Position numbers and translations under genes: made by a program. Under the pieces are notes generated by a model, which made no database searches, was not told where the DNA came from, and saw nothing but the letters and a program-made list of their open reading frames with translations. A DNA stretch of 64,000 nucleotides from Sweltsa coloradensis. Its lineage: Eukaryota; Arthropoda; Insecta; Plecoptera; Chloroperlidae. The stretch is from the NCBI GenBank assembly GCA_024449915.1, contig JAMZAV010000640.1:429431-493430 (forward strand), written 5' to 3'. Below are positions 10,463-19,882 of the stretch, piece after piece; the first letter of the stretch is position 1, and the number at the start of each line of letters is the position of its first letter.

Positions 10463-10812
10463 TTAAGAGGATGGGATAGTCGCGAAATTAAAACCACACA
10501 AAATTACTGTTTTTTCGTGATATCTCGAGAACGATGCAAAATATCTAAAAACTGATCCTAGACCGAATTGTGGTTTTGTTAGAACAATATAATGCAAGAA
10601 AAAATATTCAAATATAATAATCGATGCGGTTTGTATTTAAGATATAAATTTAATTACCATCACATTACAATATTTTTTCTTGCATTAAATTGTTCTAACA
10701 AAACCACAATTCGGTGTAGGATCAGATTTTAGATATTTTGCATCGTTCTCGAGATATCACGAAAAAACTGTAATTTCGCGTGGTTTTAATTTCGCGACTA
10801 TTCCATCCTCTT
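10463..10812. mobile_element. Palindromic MITE, copy A
   Basis: The 350-bp sequence is almost fully self-complementary. It begins TTAAGAGGATGGGATAGTCG and ends with the inverse (CGACTATTCCATCCTCTT). Further matching blocks inside include the GATATCTCGAGAACGATGCA and AAAACCACAATTCGG regions. A second copy lies at 55622-55980. No coding capacity. It sits between BTB exons 4 and 5. Confidence 0.8.
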
Positions 10813-10914
10813 CAAACGTTTAAAGATTAGCGACTAGGCAAAATGATTTAATAATGTTACGATATATTACCCACAACACAATAAGGTATGTTGTGGACAG
10901 GACAATAATTGTCA

Positions 10915-11098
10915 AGGGATGTCGAAGGTCTGTTTTTATTTGACTAAATTGCTTGCATTAGCATGCCATAAACGACCAAGGAAAACCTCGGAAAAAACTT
11001 TCAGTTCTAGTATTGCCGGTCATGAATTGATTCGAACCTGGATCCTCCCGAATCAGAGTCAAGCGCTCGAGCCAACACTGTCGGTAATGTTAGTTTGT
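10915..11098 (-). repeat. tRNA-derived SINE, copy A
   Basis: On the minus strand an A-box-like TTGGCTCGAGCGC and a B-box-like AGGTTCGAATCA are about 37 bases apart, followed by a tail with TTTTCCGAGGTTTTCCTTGG. A related copy lies at 49196-49335 in the same orientation and with the same order of blocks. These boxes are the internal RNA polymerase III promoter typical of tRNA-derived SINEs. Confidence 0.65.
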
Positions 11099-11109
11099 AG
11101 TCTACTCAC

Positions 11110-11205
11110 CAGAGGTTCTAGCCGGTCAAAGTCCTCGTCGAGTGGTTCAGCGTCCGCGTCGTTGCCGTAGTTGTCTTCCATGTCTAGAGATTCTTGTTTG
11201 ATGTT
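11110..11205 (-). CDS. BTB gene exon 4: short acidic linker exon
   Basis: This is a 96-nt exon, phase 0 in and out, and too short to show up as an ORF. The acceptor is cttgttgcag and the donor CTG|gtgagt. It encodes 32 residues beginning NIKQES, with the acidic stretch ending DEDFDRLEPL. An (I/V)KQE core is a possible SUMO-attachment motif, often found in linkers of BTB transcription factors. Position, phase and composition support membership of the BTB gene. It sits just upstream, in gene order, of a tRNA-derived SINE that occupies the start of the next intron. Confidence 0.75.
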
Positions 11206-11378
11206 CTGCAACAAGTAGACAAACAAGTTAAGTTAATTGACGACTTGAATTGTACCCGCCCTCTGACGTCACGCTCACGTGACTCTTGAGTAATGGCCGC
11301 GGTAGTGGGTAAACATTGCTGAAGTTTATCATTGTGTCATATGGAAGCTCCGCAGTATTATTGAAATTATTAATCAAT

Positions 11379-11724
11379 ATGCCTCACTACTGTTGTGTTC
11401 CGGGATGTAAAAATAGTAGTTATACACCAGGTTTATCTTTTCATTCATTTCCTAGTGATATTTCGTTAAAGAAGTCGTGGATAATAAAAATTAGGCGTGA
11501 TGAGAGATGCAATCGCCCTGTGTCAAATACTATGAAAGTCTGTTGTAGCCATTTCATTCAGTCAGATTTTACGGAAATCGTAAATGGCACTCGAAACGAC
11601 TTAATAAAAATGCAATCCCAGTGTGTTCACATTCACTTCACCTCGGAAATTAAAACCACACAGAAGAAGAGTTGTTCGTGTGCCTCAAGTTCATGCCAAT
11701 GAAATAGCAGCTGTAAGTCACTTG
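11379..11724 (+). pseudogene. THAP-domain exon of the ISL2EU-like transposase (frameshifted)
   Basis: It starts at ATG 11379 with MPHYCCVPGC, then FHSFPSD, W, and CCSHF: the C-x4-C and C-x2-H zinc ligands of a THAP DNA-binding finger (about residues 5-65). After NDLIK the frame is lost. The next frame resumes with PSVFTFTSPRKLKPHRRR and VPQVHANEIAA, the usual end of a THAP domain. This implies an indel near 11610-11640. Two overlapping in-frame donors (gtaagt at 11713 and 11725) follow. A further ATG upstream (11316) is in frame, but its extra 21 residues precede the THAP start and are probably not used. Confidence 0.75.
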
Positions 11725-12574
11725 GTAAGTATAGGCCCTAAGGCCTAGCTAGTAGGCCCCTAGTAATTAAAACAATCTAAGCTAGACAAAGGGCGTAGGC
11801 CCTAGTAGTACCTAGTTATTGTATAAGGCCTAGGCCTAGTCACTTTGCTTCAAAGCTTAGTTAAATGTTCATAGGCCTAAGGCCTAGGGCCCTAGTGAAC
11901 AAGAAAAGCAAGTCATCCCACAGACTTAGGCCTGGGCGTAGGCTGATAATATTTGTATCGATTTTATGTTATCTTCTGCTATATAGTACCAAAGATAAAT
12001 CATGTTTGATAGTACCATCAAGGCCTAGTTGTTTGGTGTAGGCCTATAGGCCTAGAAACTTAGGGGCAGGTGCTAGGCCTAGGTCTAGTTATGTCAAATG
12101 TAGGCCTATAGTTGTGCATAGTGTGCTAAGACTTACATCTATAATTTAACACCTAAGCCCAGACCCTTCTCCAACTTCTCTGTAGACCTCTGCCTAGTAA
12201 CCTAACACCATGAAATAGTGAAGACTGGGCCCAGACCTTGACAGTTTTCTTCAAATGCAGGGCTAGACATCCCTAGACGTAGGCTGCGTGGCAAACAATC
12301 TATTATTTTTACACCTTGTAGTCATCTGGAAAATGTATTTCCCCCTGCATGTTCATACGTAGACTAGTAATCATTTTTACCAACATGGGTACTTTGTGCC
12401 TAGCCTCTGCGCTTTGTGCCAACTTACCGTAAGTCACCTGGACCCAACGTACCTACTATTAGGCTATAGGCAATAGCCTATAGACCTAATCCCATGGGCC
12501 AGTGCCTGCTTAAATATAAAAGGGTCCTAGATAACTTGCTGAAGCAAAAGCCTAATGCCAATTTAATTTTTCAG

Positions 12575-13840
12575 AATCTCGACAGACAAGAACCGTCCAT
12601 CTCAAACATTCATTCGTCGATCATCGTCCAGTCGGAAAATGCCGAACCATCCCCGGTGAAGACCATACCTGTCGTTAGTTGTAGCAGCAGCATAAATGTG
12701 GTTGAAGAAGAATGTATCAATAAGCCTACGCCTAATGCCGGTACTGAGGAGTTAGGCCTACAACTCAAAAAGTTTCAAACAAAACTCGTTGCAGCTAACC
12801 GTAAAATTAGGGTTCTTGAAGCCTCGGTACGTTCCCTTGAGAAAGAACTAAAAGCTGCGAATTCTCGTATAGATCAATTAGACATTGACCGTGAAATTAA
12901 ATCGAAGGCTCATGCGTCGAAGAATGATTTTGAAATGTCATTGGTGAAGGGAGATGCCACTTTACTAACGTACTACACTGGATTTGACAGTTTAGAAGTG
13001 TACGAGACCTTCCATGATTTTATCAATCCGGGTAGGAAAATTTCTTATTCGGTAAAGCTATCCGAAGAGAACCAAATGTTGTTAGTGCTGTCGAAACTCC
13101 GACAAGGTTTTGATAACCTAGATTTGAGTTTCCGATTTAACATTTGTACGACCTTAGTATCACAAATTTTTGTTAGTTGGATCAATCACATGTACTATCG
13201 TCTAGGCTGTCTTAACATTTGGCCACACCGTGACATTATCCTAGAAAATTCTCCTCCTATTTTCAAAGAAAAATATCCTTCTTGCATCATAATATTAGAC
13301 GGAACTGAAATGAAGATCGAGTGCCCATCCTCATTAGTTCTTCAGTCGCAAACTTATTCGTCATACAAATCCAGCAACACTGTCAAAGGCCTAGTTGGAT
13401 GTGATCCAAAGGGGGGAATAATATTTATCTCACAACTTTACACGGGGAGCATTTCAGATAAAAAAATAACACAGGAAAGCGGCCTTTATGATTGTCTGCG
13501 GAAAAAGCTAGAGAGCCGAGAAGTTCTACCAGGAGATGTTGTTATGGTGGATAAGGGGTTTAATATATTAAAGGAAGTGCAAGAGTTGGGCTTAATATTA
13601 AACATTCCCCCTATGGCCAGTAGTGAACAGTTCACCGAAGAAGAGGTTTATGACACAAGGAAAATAGCGTCCTGTCGTGTGCACGTTGAACGAGTTATAA
13701 GGCGTGTGAAGACGTATAAAATCCTAACTGGTGTCATACCTGTAACTACTTTACCACACATTAACCAAATATGGACTGTATGTTGTGTTCTCACAGGCTT
13801 CCGTTGTGTAACAAAGAGTTCAGGTGTATCAGAGACCTAA
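12575..13840 (+). CDS. DDE_Tnp_4-type transposase exon (ISL2EU-like)
   Basis: A good acceptor (aatttaatttttcag) ends at 12574 and joins in phase 0 to the THAP exon donors. The exon encodes 421 residues. They begin with a Ser/Pro-rich linker, then a coiled-coil stretch (KFQTKLVAANRKIRVLEASV and following), a helix-turn-helix-like section and the catalytic core. The probable DDE triad is D in ILDGTE (codon at 13298), D in VMVDKGF (13550) and E in HVERVIRRVK (13688). GSISDKKIT, also typical of the fold, precedes the second D. The frame is intact from acceptor to TAA, so only the THAP exon is visibly broken on this side. The transposase would bind the element ends through THAP and cut and join DNA through the triad. 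Confidence 0.85.
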   Translation, partial: NLDRQEPSISNIHSSIIVQSENAEPSPVKTIPVVSCSSSINVVEEECINKPTPNAGTEELGLQLKKFQTKLVAANRKIRVLEASVRSLEKELKAANSRIDQLDIDREIKSKAHASKNDFEMSLVKGDATLLTYYTGFDSLEVYETFHDFINPGRKISYSVKLSEENQMLLVLSKLRQGFDNLDLSFRFNICTTLVSQIFVSWINHMYYRLGCLNIWPHRDIILENSPPIFKEKYPSCIIILDGTEMKIECPSSLVLQSQTYSSYKSSNTVKGLVGCDPKGGIIFISQLYTGSISDKKITQESGLYDCLRKKLESREVLPGDVVMVDKGFNILKEVQELGLILNIPPMASSEQFTEEEVYDTRKIASCRVHVERVIRRVKTYKILTGVIPVTTLPHINQIWTVCCVLTGFRCVTKSSGVSET

Positions 13841-14407
13841 GTGCATTGCAATTCACAGCCTACCGGTAGTTACCCAGGTTAAACTAATGCATTCTAACGT
13901 GCAACCCTAGTATTTTATGTCTTTCACTCATATTTTAAGCATAAGGCCTATAAATAAAATATATTTATGCTTTATTTGTGGGTAGGATATAGGTCTTTCT
14001 TGATAATTCTAGGAACAATGACATGACATGATTTTGCTATAAATTGCATATTTAATATTATTGTCAAAAATCACAATTAATTATTATTGTCAAAACACAA
14101 CTAGAAGTAGGTAAATAGCAGTCCAGGCCTAATAATGTCCTTAGGCCTATGTCAAAAGTGAGTGCACTTACTTAAGCTACATTAATAAATTGAGAAAAAA
14201 ATACATATGCCTACTGAATGGTTGTAATTTGCAATCCTCATCCCTAAGGTTGCGCCTACCTAGTTAAATAGGCTTACTTCTAGACCTAACGTTGTATGTA
14301 TTCTAGGATTTACCATAGTTAGTATGTGATTATAAAAAGGAATTAAATAACTAATACAAAGTATTAAGCACTAGTGGGCTAAAAGAGTAGCTAATCAGTG
14401 GCCCACT

Positions 14408-15658
14408 CTACTGCGTATTCAACGCCATTGATTGTAATGTAGGCCTACTCAATCGTTGACAAACATATGCATGAAAGTGTTCAACTTGAAAGTTCAACAA
14501 TTTTTGTGCCATTGCTTCACAGAACTCGGTATCTTTTTTGACTCGTTCAATCCAAACTTCATTCCCATTATAAACTACAAAGTCACACCACTCTACCCCA
14601 CAAACAAACAACTGCCCTTGAACTTGATAGTAGTTATTGCTACATTTTTTTAGGTGAAATTTGCCACTTGGCTCAAAGGTAGTGCCATAAAACTTTTTGT
14701 CACTGCACGCCTCTTGTAAAGTTTTGTCTTTCTTGGAACTGGGACACTTAATCTCGAGGAGACCAAACTGTGGAGTTTCACTGGGATCAAGAATCTTGCC
14801 ATCAGGGGAACAACCCAGAAATGGCATTCCTGGGTTGACGACAAACCCAGAAGAGAAATGGGTAATAGATTTTCCCGAGGAGTGCATTTGTTTCATGTAG
14901 GTTTCCCTCGCTTTCATCTCGTTCTTTTTTCCATACGCAACGCTTTTTACATTGTCCAGTGCTTGCCCTTGGTAAATTGATTTCAAAAATATTTCATTTA
15001 CCGCTTTCTTACGTTTGCATATCAGGGCAAACTGTGATGCCGTGAGTCTGATCTTGCGGGCATCGTACCACATGTCCGTGGTTTGGTCCCTGGTAGCCAT
15101 TTCTAGGGCAATTGCATCAGGCAGGGTAATTTTAGTTAACTCAAGAACTTTCAAGGGTGTGTTATCTGGTAGTTGTAAAATTACCAATGGTAGATGAGGA
15201 TACGTTGAAGATGATGTTCTCATTTGCAACTGTGGCATTGTCATCTATTGGTTCCAAAGGTTTTAGCTGGTGTGCCTGGGTGCAGCCGGATGAAAGTTGG
15301 CCAAGGTTGACCTGACACATTTCATCAGTTTTATCACTCTGAAGTAAATATGCTAAAGGAAAATCTGGATTACATGCACGCAAGCGCTGCGAGAGTTGTT
15401 GGACTTCTGTTGCTGTTGGTGGAGTCTTGCATTCAATGCTACTAAACGAGCACTTCGAAGGTCCCGTTTTCTTTTCTGGTTCGGTTTTCGCAAAGATGAC
15501 CTCCATCAGGTTCTGGTTCGATCTTGTCCCCCCGCGGCTTGTGCCATTGTTGCTCCCGGCTTGTACAGGTAGTAGACTCCGGTATTTCTTTGAATCCCAT
15601 CATTATCCAGTGGTTGAGCTGGTGAAAGAGGCCTGCCAGATGGATACATTTTCCTTGT
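14408..15658 (-). pseudogene. YqaJ-like nuclease exon of the ISL2EU-like element (two frameshifts)
   Basis: The acceptor acttgtttcag ends at 15659. The exon opens with GQGKCIHLAGLFHQLNHW, completing the SWIM zinc finger, then TTCTSREQQWHKPRG. The frame shifts near 15500 (after KIEPEP) and again between about 15240 and 15180. The last part, 15180-14408, is a YqaJ-type (lambda-exonuclease-like) domain: DARKIRLTASQF, FLGCSPDG (metal-binding D), LLEIKCP (E-x-K) and YYQVQGQL (Q). Such nucleases accompany ISL2EU transposases; their exact step in transposition is not established. The two shifts suggest a decayed copy, though assembly errors are possible. Confidence 0.8.
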
Positions 15659-16239
15659 CTGAAACAAGTATACACATTCATGTAAATTATAGTATGTGAG
15701 TAGCCTAGATTATACAATGTTTGTTTTACAGATTTATTTATAACATTAAATCAAAACAATGAAAAATTTTAGGGTAGGCCTACTTTAAATATTATTTATT
15801 TTTATAAAATATTAAAAATTTAAATTTACCAGCTGTTTGCAGTAAAATGACACCGAGAAAACTAGTTACGATGGCAAATGCTGCAAATTTTGGACAAACA
15901 CTACTATAGCCGAGGTAAGTGTTTACAAACAATCTTGGTGTTGTCCTACGAAGCGAAATATGTCGCTTCCTTCCTACAAAAATACATCCCCGATGATAGT
16001 CGTACGTTGAACTGTAAGATTAATGATGAGGCCGTGTCGGCCTTTAAAAATTATTCTTACGGTCTGTGCTCTCATTGGAATTATCGTTACCGGCCCGAGT
16101 CTGTAGTTTAGGTTGTTGCTACGGGAATTGAAAATAATGTTTGGGACTATATGGTAATGAAAGCAGGGCCTCTGATAGGAATGTCATCGTCAAGGGCTAG
16201 GCCTAGACAAACCAGAAAGTAGATAGGGTAACCTAACTA

Positions 16240-16792
16240 GGGGCACTATAGGTGGAACCAGATAAGCTGTCGGTCGCCTAAAGATCGCAGCACTGTCGTC
16301 CTCGCACTATGGCCACAGGATCGGCAAAAAGTAAATAAAATAACTGTCTCTAAAACTGCTTTCGGAGAAAAACACGACTATTTTAAAGCCAAGCCTTGCC
16401 CAATGGCAATATATCCTAAGTATTTATGAAGTGTACGAATAAAAACAAGACATTTTGATGCTCCTAAACATTGACATCACATCTGGCAAGGTTGGCATTA
16501 TAGACAGCTGGAACTTTGGACACACCATTACCAACAAGACAAAAAAACACTTTCGTAATCGTGCTCGTGATTACTTAAAATCATTATTTCGCTAAAATAC
16601 TGACTCTGTGGGACGAACTACTTATTCACAGCTTATAAAATGTTGATTTATGTGATAACACATCACGATAACATGACTAAATACGGTAGGCCCTACCTAA
16701 TGCCAGTTGTGTGTAAATTGGCAACGTTGGCGTCCGAGCTCTCGCTTGACCTTGACGTGGGACAGCTTATCTGGTTCCACCTATGGTGTCCC
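16240..16792. mobile_element. TA-flanked TIR element (MITE) inside the nuclease intron
   Basis: The ends are GGGGCACTATAGGTGGAACC on the left and, inverted, GGGACACCATAGGTGGAACC on the right. Each continues AGATAAGCTGTC, giving inverted repeats of about 32 bp. TA lies directly outside each end, as for Tc1/mariner-type insertions. The interior has no transposase. Confidence 0.8.
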
Positions 16793-17297
16793 TACTATAA
16801 GCCTAGGCTAGCAAAGAAGTTGTCACAGGGTATGTCTAGGGCTAGGACTAGGCATAGGTCCCCTTGGCCCCTAGTCTAGACCTAGGGTTACCTGCACATA
16901 GAGTCTAGTTCTACATGGTTCTACGCCTAGCTAGGGCCTACCAACCGTCGGGAAGTTTGGGGGATTGCGAATTATGCGAGTGCCTGTGTTCTTAACCTCT
17001 AGGCTAGGCGGAACTTGTTTGGTTGGGTGGCTCCAGAACAAAATTATCATGTTTTTGTTGAACTAGGCCTCATTGTAATCAGTCTGTTGTTTATGTGGTT
17101 CAGAATTCAGAGTAATTACAACCTCAGCAGTAACTTTGCTTAGATACTTACTTCTGCTACCACCAAACCACCGATAGCAAATAGTTAGCTCAACGTAAGA
17201 ATAATTTTTAGCAATTTCTTACGTTCTGACGTAAGAATAGGGTATACACCCCGTAATGGAAAATTAGATTAGCCTCAATCATCAGTTGGCTACCTAC

Positions 17298-17411
17298 CCA
17301 GCTTTGCAGCTACAAAAGCTTGAAATTATCGTCAATTGTTCCTTTTCGTCTGGCTTCAACTCGCAGTAAAGTTTTCTGGGTGCATCATTCTTCCGCATTC
17401 TTGCGTAACAG
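17298..17411 (-). CDS. Nuclease gene middle exon (SWIM finger first half)
   Basis: The acceptor gtttcttctttcag ends at 17412; the donor is GCTGG|gtaggt. The 114-nt exon encodes CYARMRKNDAP, then KLYCELKPDEKEQ and a terminal CSCKAG. With the next exon this forms the C-x-C...C-x-H pattern of a SWIM zinc finger. The junction phases match both neighbours. The intron to the next exon holds the 553-bp TIR element at 16240-16792. Confidence 0.75.
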
Positions 17412-17867
17412 CTGAAAGAAGAAACTTTAATTAGGTACGACTAGAAAATGATATGAACAACCCCACTTGGATTAAAATCTATGATTTCCAAATTATAAGT
17501 GGCTGTGTAAGGCCGCGGGGCATAGGGCCTACATGGGCCAATGCAGATATGCTGGACAAAAATTCCCATTTAGGCCTACATTGGTTACTACAACTTGACA
17601 TAGTATTGCCCCCACATGCAGGCTAAATTTTTGTAAACAGGCCCTAGGCCAAGTTCAATTATAATAATGTAAACAGAGACCCAGGCCCTAGATGCCAAGT
17701 AGGCCATAGGACGGATCTAGGCCTTAGGCCCAAGCCTAATTTGTTCTATTGTCTAGGCCTAATTCCTAGGCCTATAGGCCTAGTATGTTAAAGATTGCAA
17801 TTTGTTATTTAAAACGAGGTATTCTCTAAAAGTTATAGCCTAGGGCCTAGGGCCTAGGCTAGGCGGA

Positions 17868-18023
17868 ACTCTTTCGGTTGGTATGGACAGTTTTTGATCA
17901 GTAGGTACTTTAGATTTAAAATAGCGACGTTAAAGGTTTTGTAGGTACTTTAGATTTAAAATAGCGACGTTAAAGGTTTTGTAGGTACACATAAAAAAAA
18001 CTGTCCATACCAACCGAAAGAGT
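17868..18023. mobile_element. Small TIR element with an internal tandem duplication
   Basis: The termini ACTCTTTCGGTTGGTATGGA and its inverse bound 156 bp. The interior holds two near-identical copies of about 49 bp (GTAGGTACTTTAGATTTAAA plus ATAGCGACGTTAAAGGTTTT). The ACGTTAAAGGTTTT core also occurs at 27984-28069 and in variant form at 29900-30050. Confidence 0.75.
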
Positions 18024-18420
18024 ACCGGCTAGGCTAGGCCACTGACTGACAGTAAACCAATAACAATGGGTCTACAGTGTGCCAATGTAGGGCCTAGGCC
18101 CTAGGCCAAGCAAATTATAGGGTTATGCCTATTTCTAAGCAATATTCATAAGCAAGCAAGCCGTATTTAAATCAACATAAAATGGGGGTAGGCCTAGGCC
18201 TCATAAAATTGGCCTAGGCCTAGGCTAGGCTCATACTTTGACAGGTCAACTGGTAGGCCTAGGCCTAGTCCTACGAATAGCCTACATTCCAGCATAAACT
18301 CGAAACAAAACATCTGTTTTTTCAATACATAATATATCAAGCTTCATAACAGTTATATTGCCGATATTAACGGCAAATTTAATATAGCTAAAATAATTAG
18401 TTAGATAGGGGCCTACTCAC

Positions 18421-18632
18421 CAAGCCTTGATGAAAATAGTGCCTGAAGTCACATTTTCGGCGGTCCACAGCTCTTTCAAAAATGAAGATACAAACAAACT
18501 GTAACCTTCTTTACAAAGTCTCTGGCTTCCTTCATCATTAAAGTACTTCAAAACGACACTCAGACTAAAATTTTCGAACGATTTTAAACATTTCTTCCAC
18601 GTAAGTTCTCGTAAGGATAGCATAGGATCCAT
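18421..18632 (-). CDS. Nuclease gene first exon
   Basis: The ATG at 18632 opens MDPMLSLRELTW, a start typical for nucleases of this transposon group as far as I can judge. The exon runs 70 codons plus two bases to the donor GGCTTG|gtgagt, and the split codon is completed by the next exon (TG|C). The region just upstream (18640-18665) carries the subterminal inverted repeat of the element, so little room remains for a promoter. The intron that follows is filled with TAGGCC clusters and a 156-bp MITE. Confidence 0.7.
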
Positions 18633-18758
18633 GTTCCTTTTGGAATTGTTTACCCACTACGCGCGCGCTATCTCTGAGACCACGACGAACCAACTTTCGG
18701 CTCCTCCCATTTCGAGTCGTCAATTGGATGTTGTGAATTGCTTTGAACAATATAGGTA

Positions 18759-19353
18759 CAGTCAGGGTCATATATAAATCAAGAGGTCTGAAAGATACCT
18801 CTTTCACCGACATCTCGTGGTCAACTCTTGGTGCCATTATTTATATTGCCCTGTGAACTACATTATCGATCGATGGAAGTTCCCTAGACTATTTGATGTT
18901 ATTAATATTATTTATGAGGCTTTGAAAGACTCTTGGTCAACAAAATAGTCAATATCTAGAAGGCAGTCAGAAGAAAAATACAATTTTCTCAAAACAAAAG
19001 CATAAAACAAACTTTGGTGGTTTGCAAATAAGACTTGACAGCTAAGATAGAATTATTCGAAATTAACTAGAAACTAAGGCAAATATAAGAACTAAGGAAT
19101 AGTCTTAATGCTATGCCTAGGCCAAGGTATCGATATATAATGCTCTCTTTACGTTCCATGTTATATTTCTTCTAGGCTTGATAGTTTCTCTGGTGAATAG
19201 AGAATTTTCCTTTGACATTATCAGCCATGTTTCTTATTTATGTCGACAATGCAGTTCACAGGGGGATATAAATAATGACACCAAGAGTTGACCATGAGAT
19301 GTCGGTGAAAGAGGTATCTTTCAGACCTCTTGATTTATATATGACCCTGACTG
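18759..19353. mobile_element. Tc1-like MITE, copy A
   Basis: 595 bp bounded by TA. The terminal inverted repeats exceed 100 bp, starting CAGTCAGGGTCATATATAAA and running through AAGAGGTCTGAAAGATACCT and CACCGACATCTCG. A closely similar copy lies at 48248-48841. The TIR length and TA flanks point to mobilisation by a Tc1/mariner-type transposase. There is no coding capacity. Confidence 0.85.
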
Positions 19354-19882
19354 TACAAGGGAGGGATGAAATGGCGGAATCGATTCCAAATTGGAGAAAT
19401 CGTTTCCTCACTAGATAGTTTAAATGTTAGCGCGTCGTGTTTTGGGGCGTGGCAAAGCGGTGAACCACTTGTTTACTGTCCCTCCCTCTCCTGTCACACG
19501 CTGATCGTACACAAAGGCAGGCGGTAAAGTCAACAGATGACGGCGCAACATTGCGAAATATGTATCGTTCCTTGACGTAGGCCTACGGCGTGCAAGACAA
19601 GCCTTCACGGGTTCCGCGGAAAACGACCGCGGAATTATCGCCGCGTGTCATAGGTTCCGCGGAAAATGAACAAAGAAAACACTGTGCATATAGGCTACAA
19701 TTGGAGTTTTTTATTGGAAATTGATTCTTAGGCCACAATGATCAATTCCAATTTTTTGGAATCGATGTCATCCCTAGTTCTTGGCCTAGTTGTAAGTTTA
19801 TATACTCACTACAATTTGTACAACAAACTCCAAGGGCCAGAAAGATTACCTACCTACTTTGTTGTAATGATCACGTTTTATC

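Larger units (their letters stand above)
11291..18670. mobile_element. Two-gene DNA transposon: THAP/DDE transposase plus SWIM/YqaJ nuclease (ISL2EU-like)
   Basis: A THAP-domain plus DDE_Tnp_4-type transposase on the plus strand (11379-13840) converges on a SWIM-zinc-finger plus YqaJ-like nuclease on the minus strand (18632-14408). This gene pair is the hallmark of the ISL2EU group (PIF/Harbinger-related). Subterminal inverted repeats GTAGTGGGTAAACA are present just inside both ends (about 11302 and, inverted, about 18647-18660). Exact termini and target duplication were not resolved. Both genes carry frameshifts, and a MITE and another small TIR element have inserted into the nuclease introns, so this copy is probably dead. 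It lies within a BTB gene intron. Confidence 0.75.
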
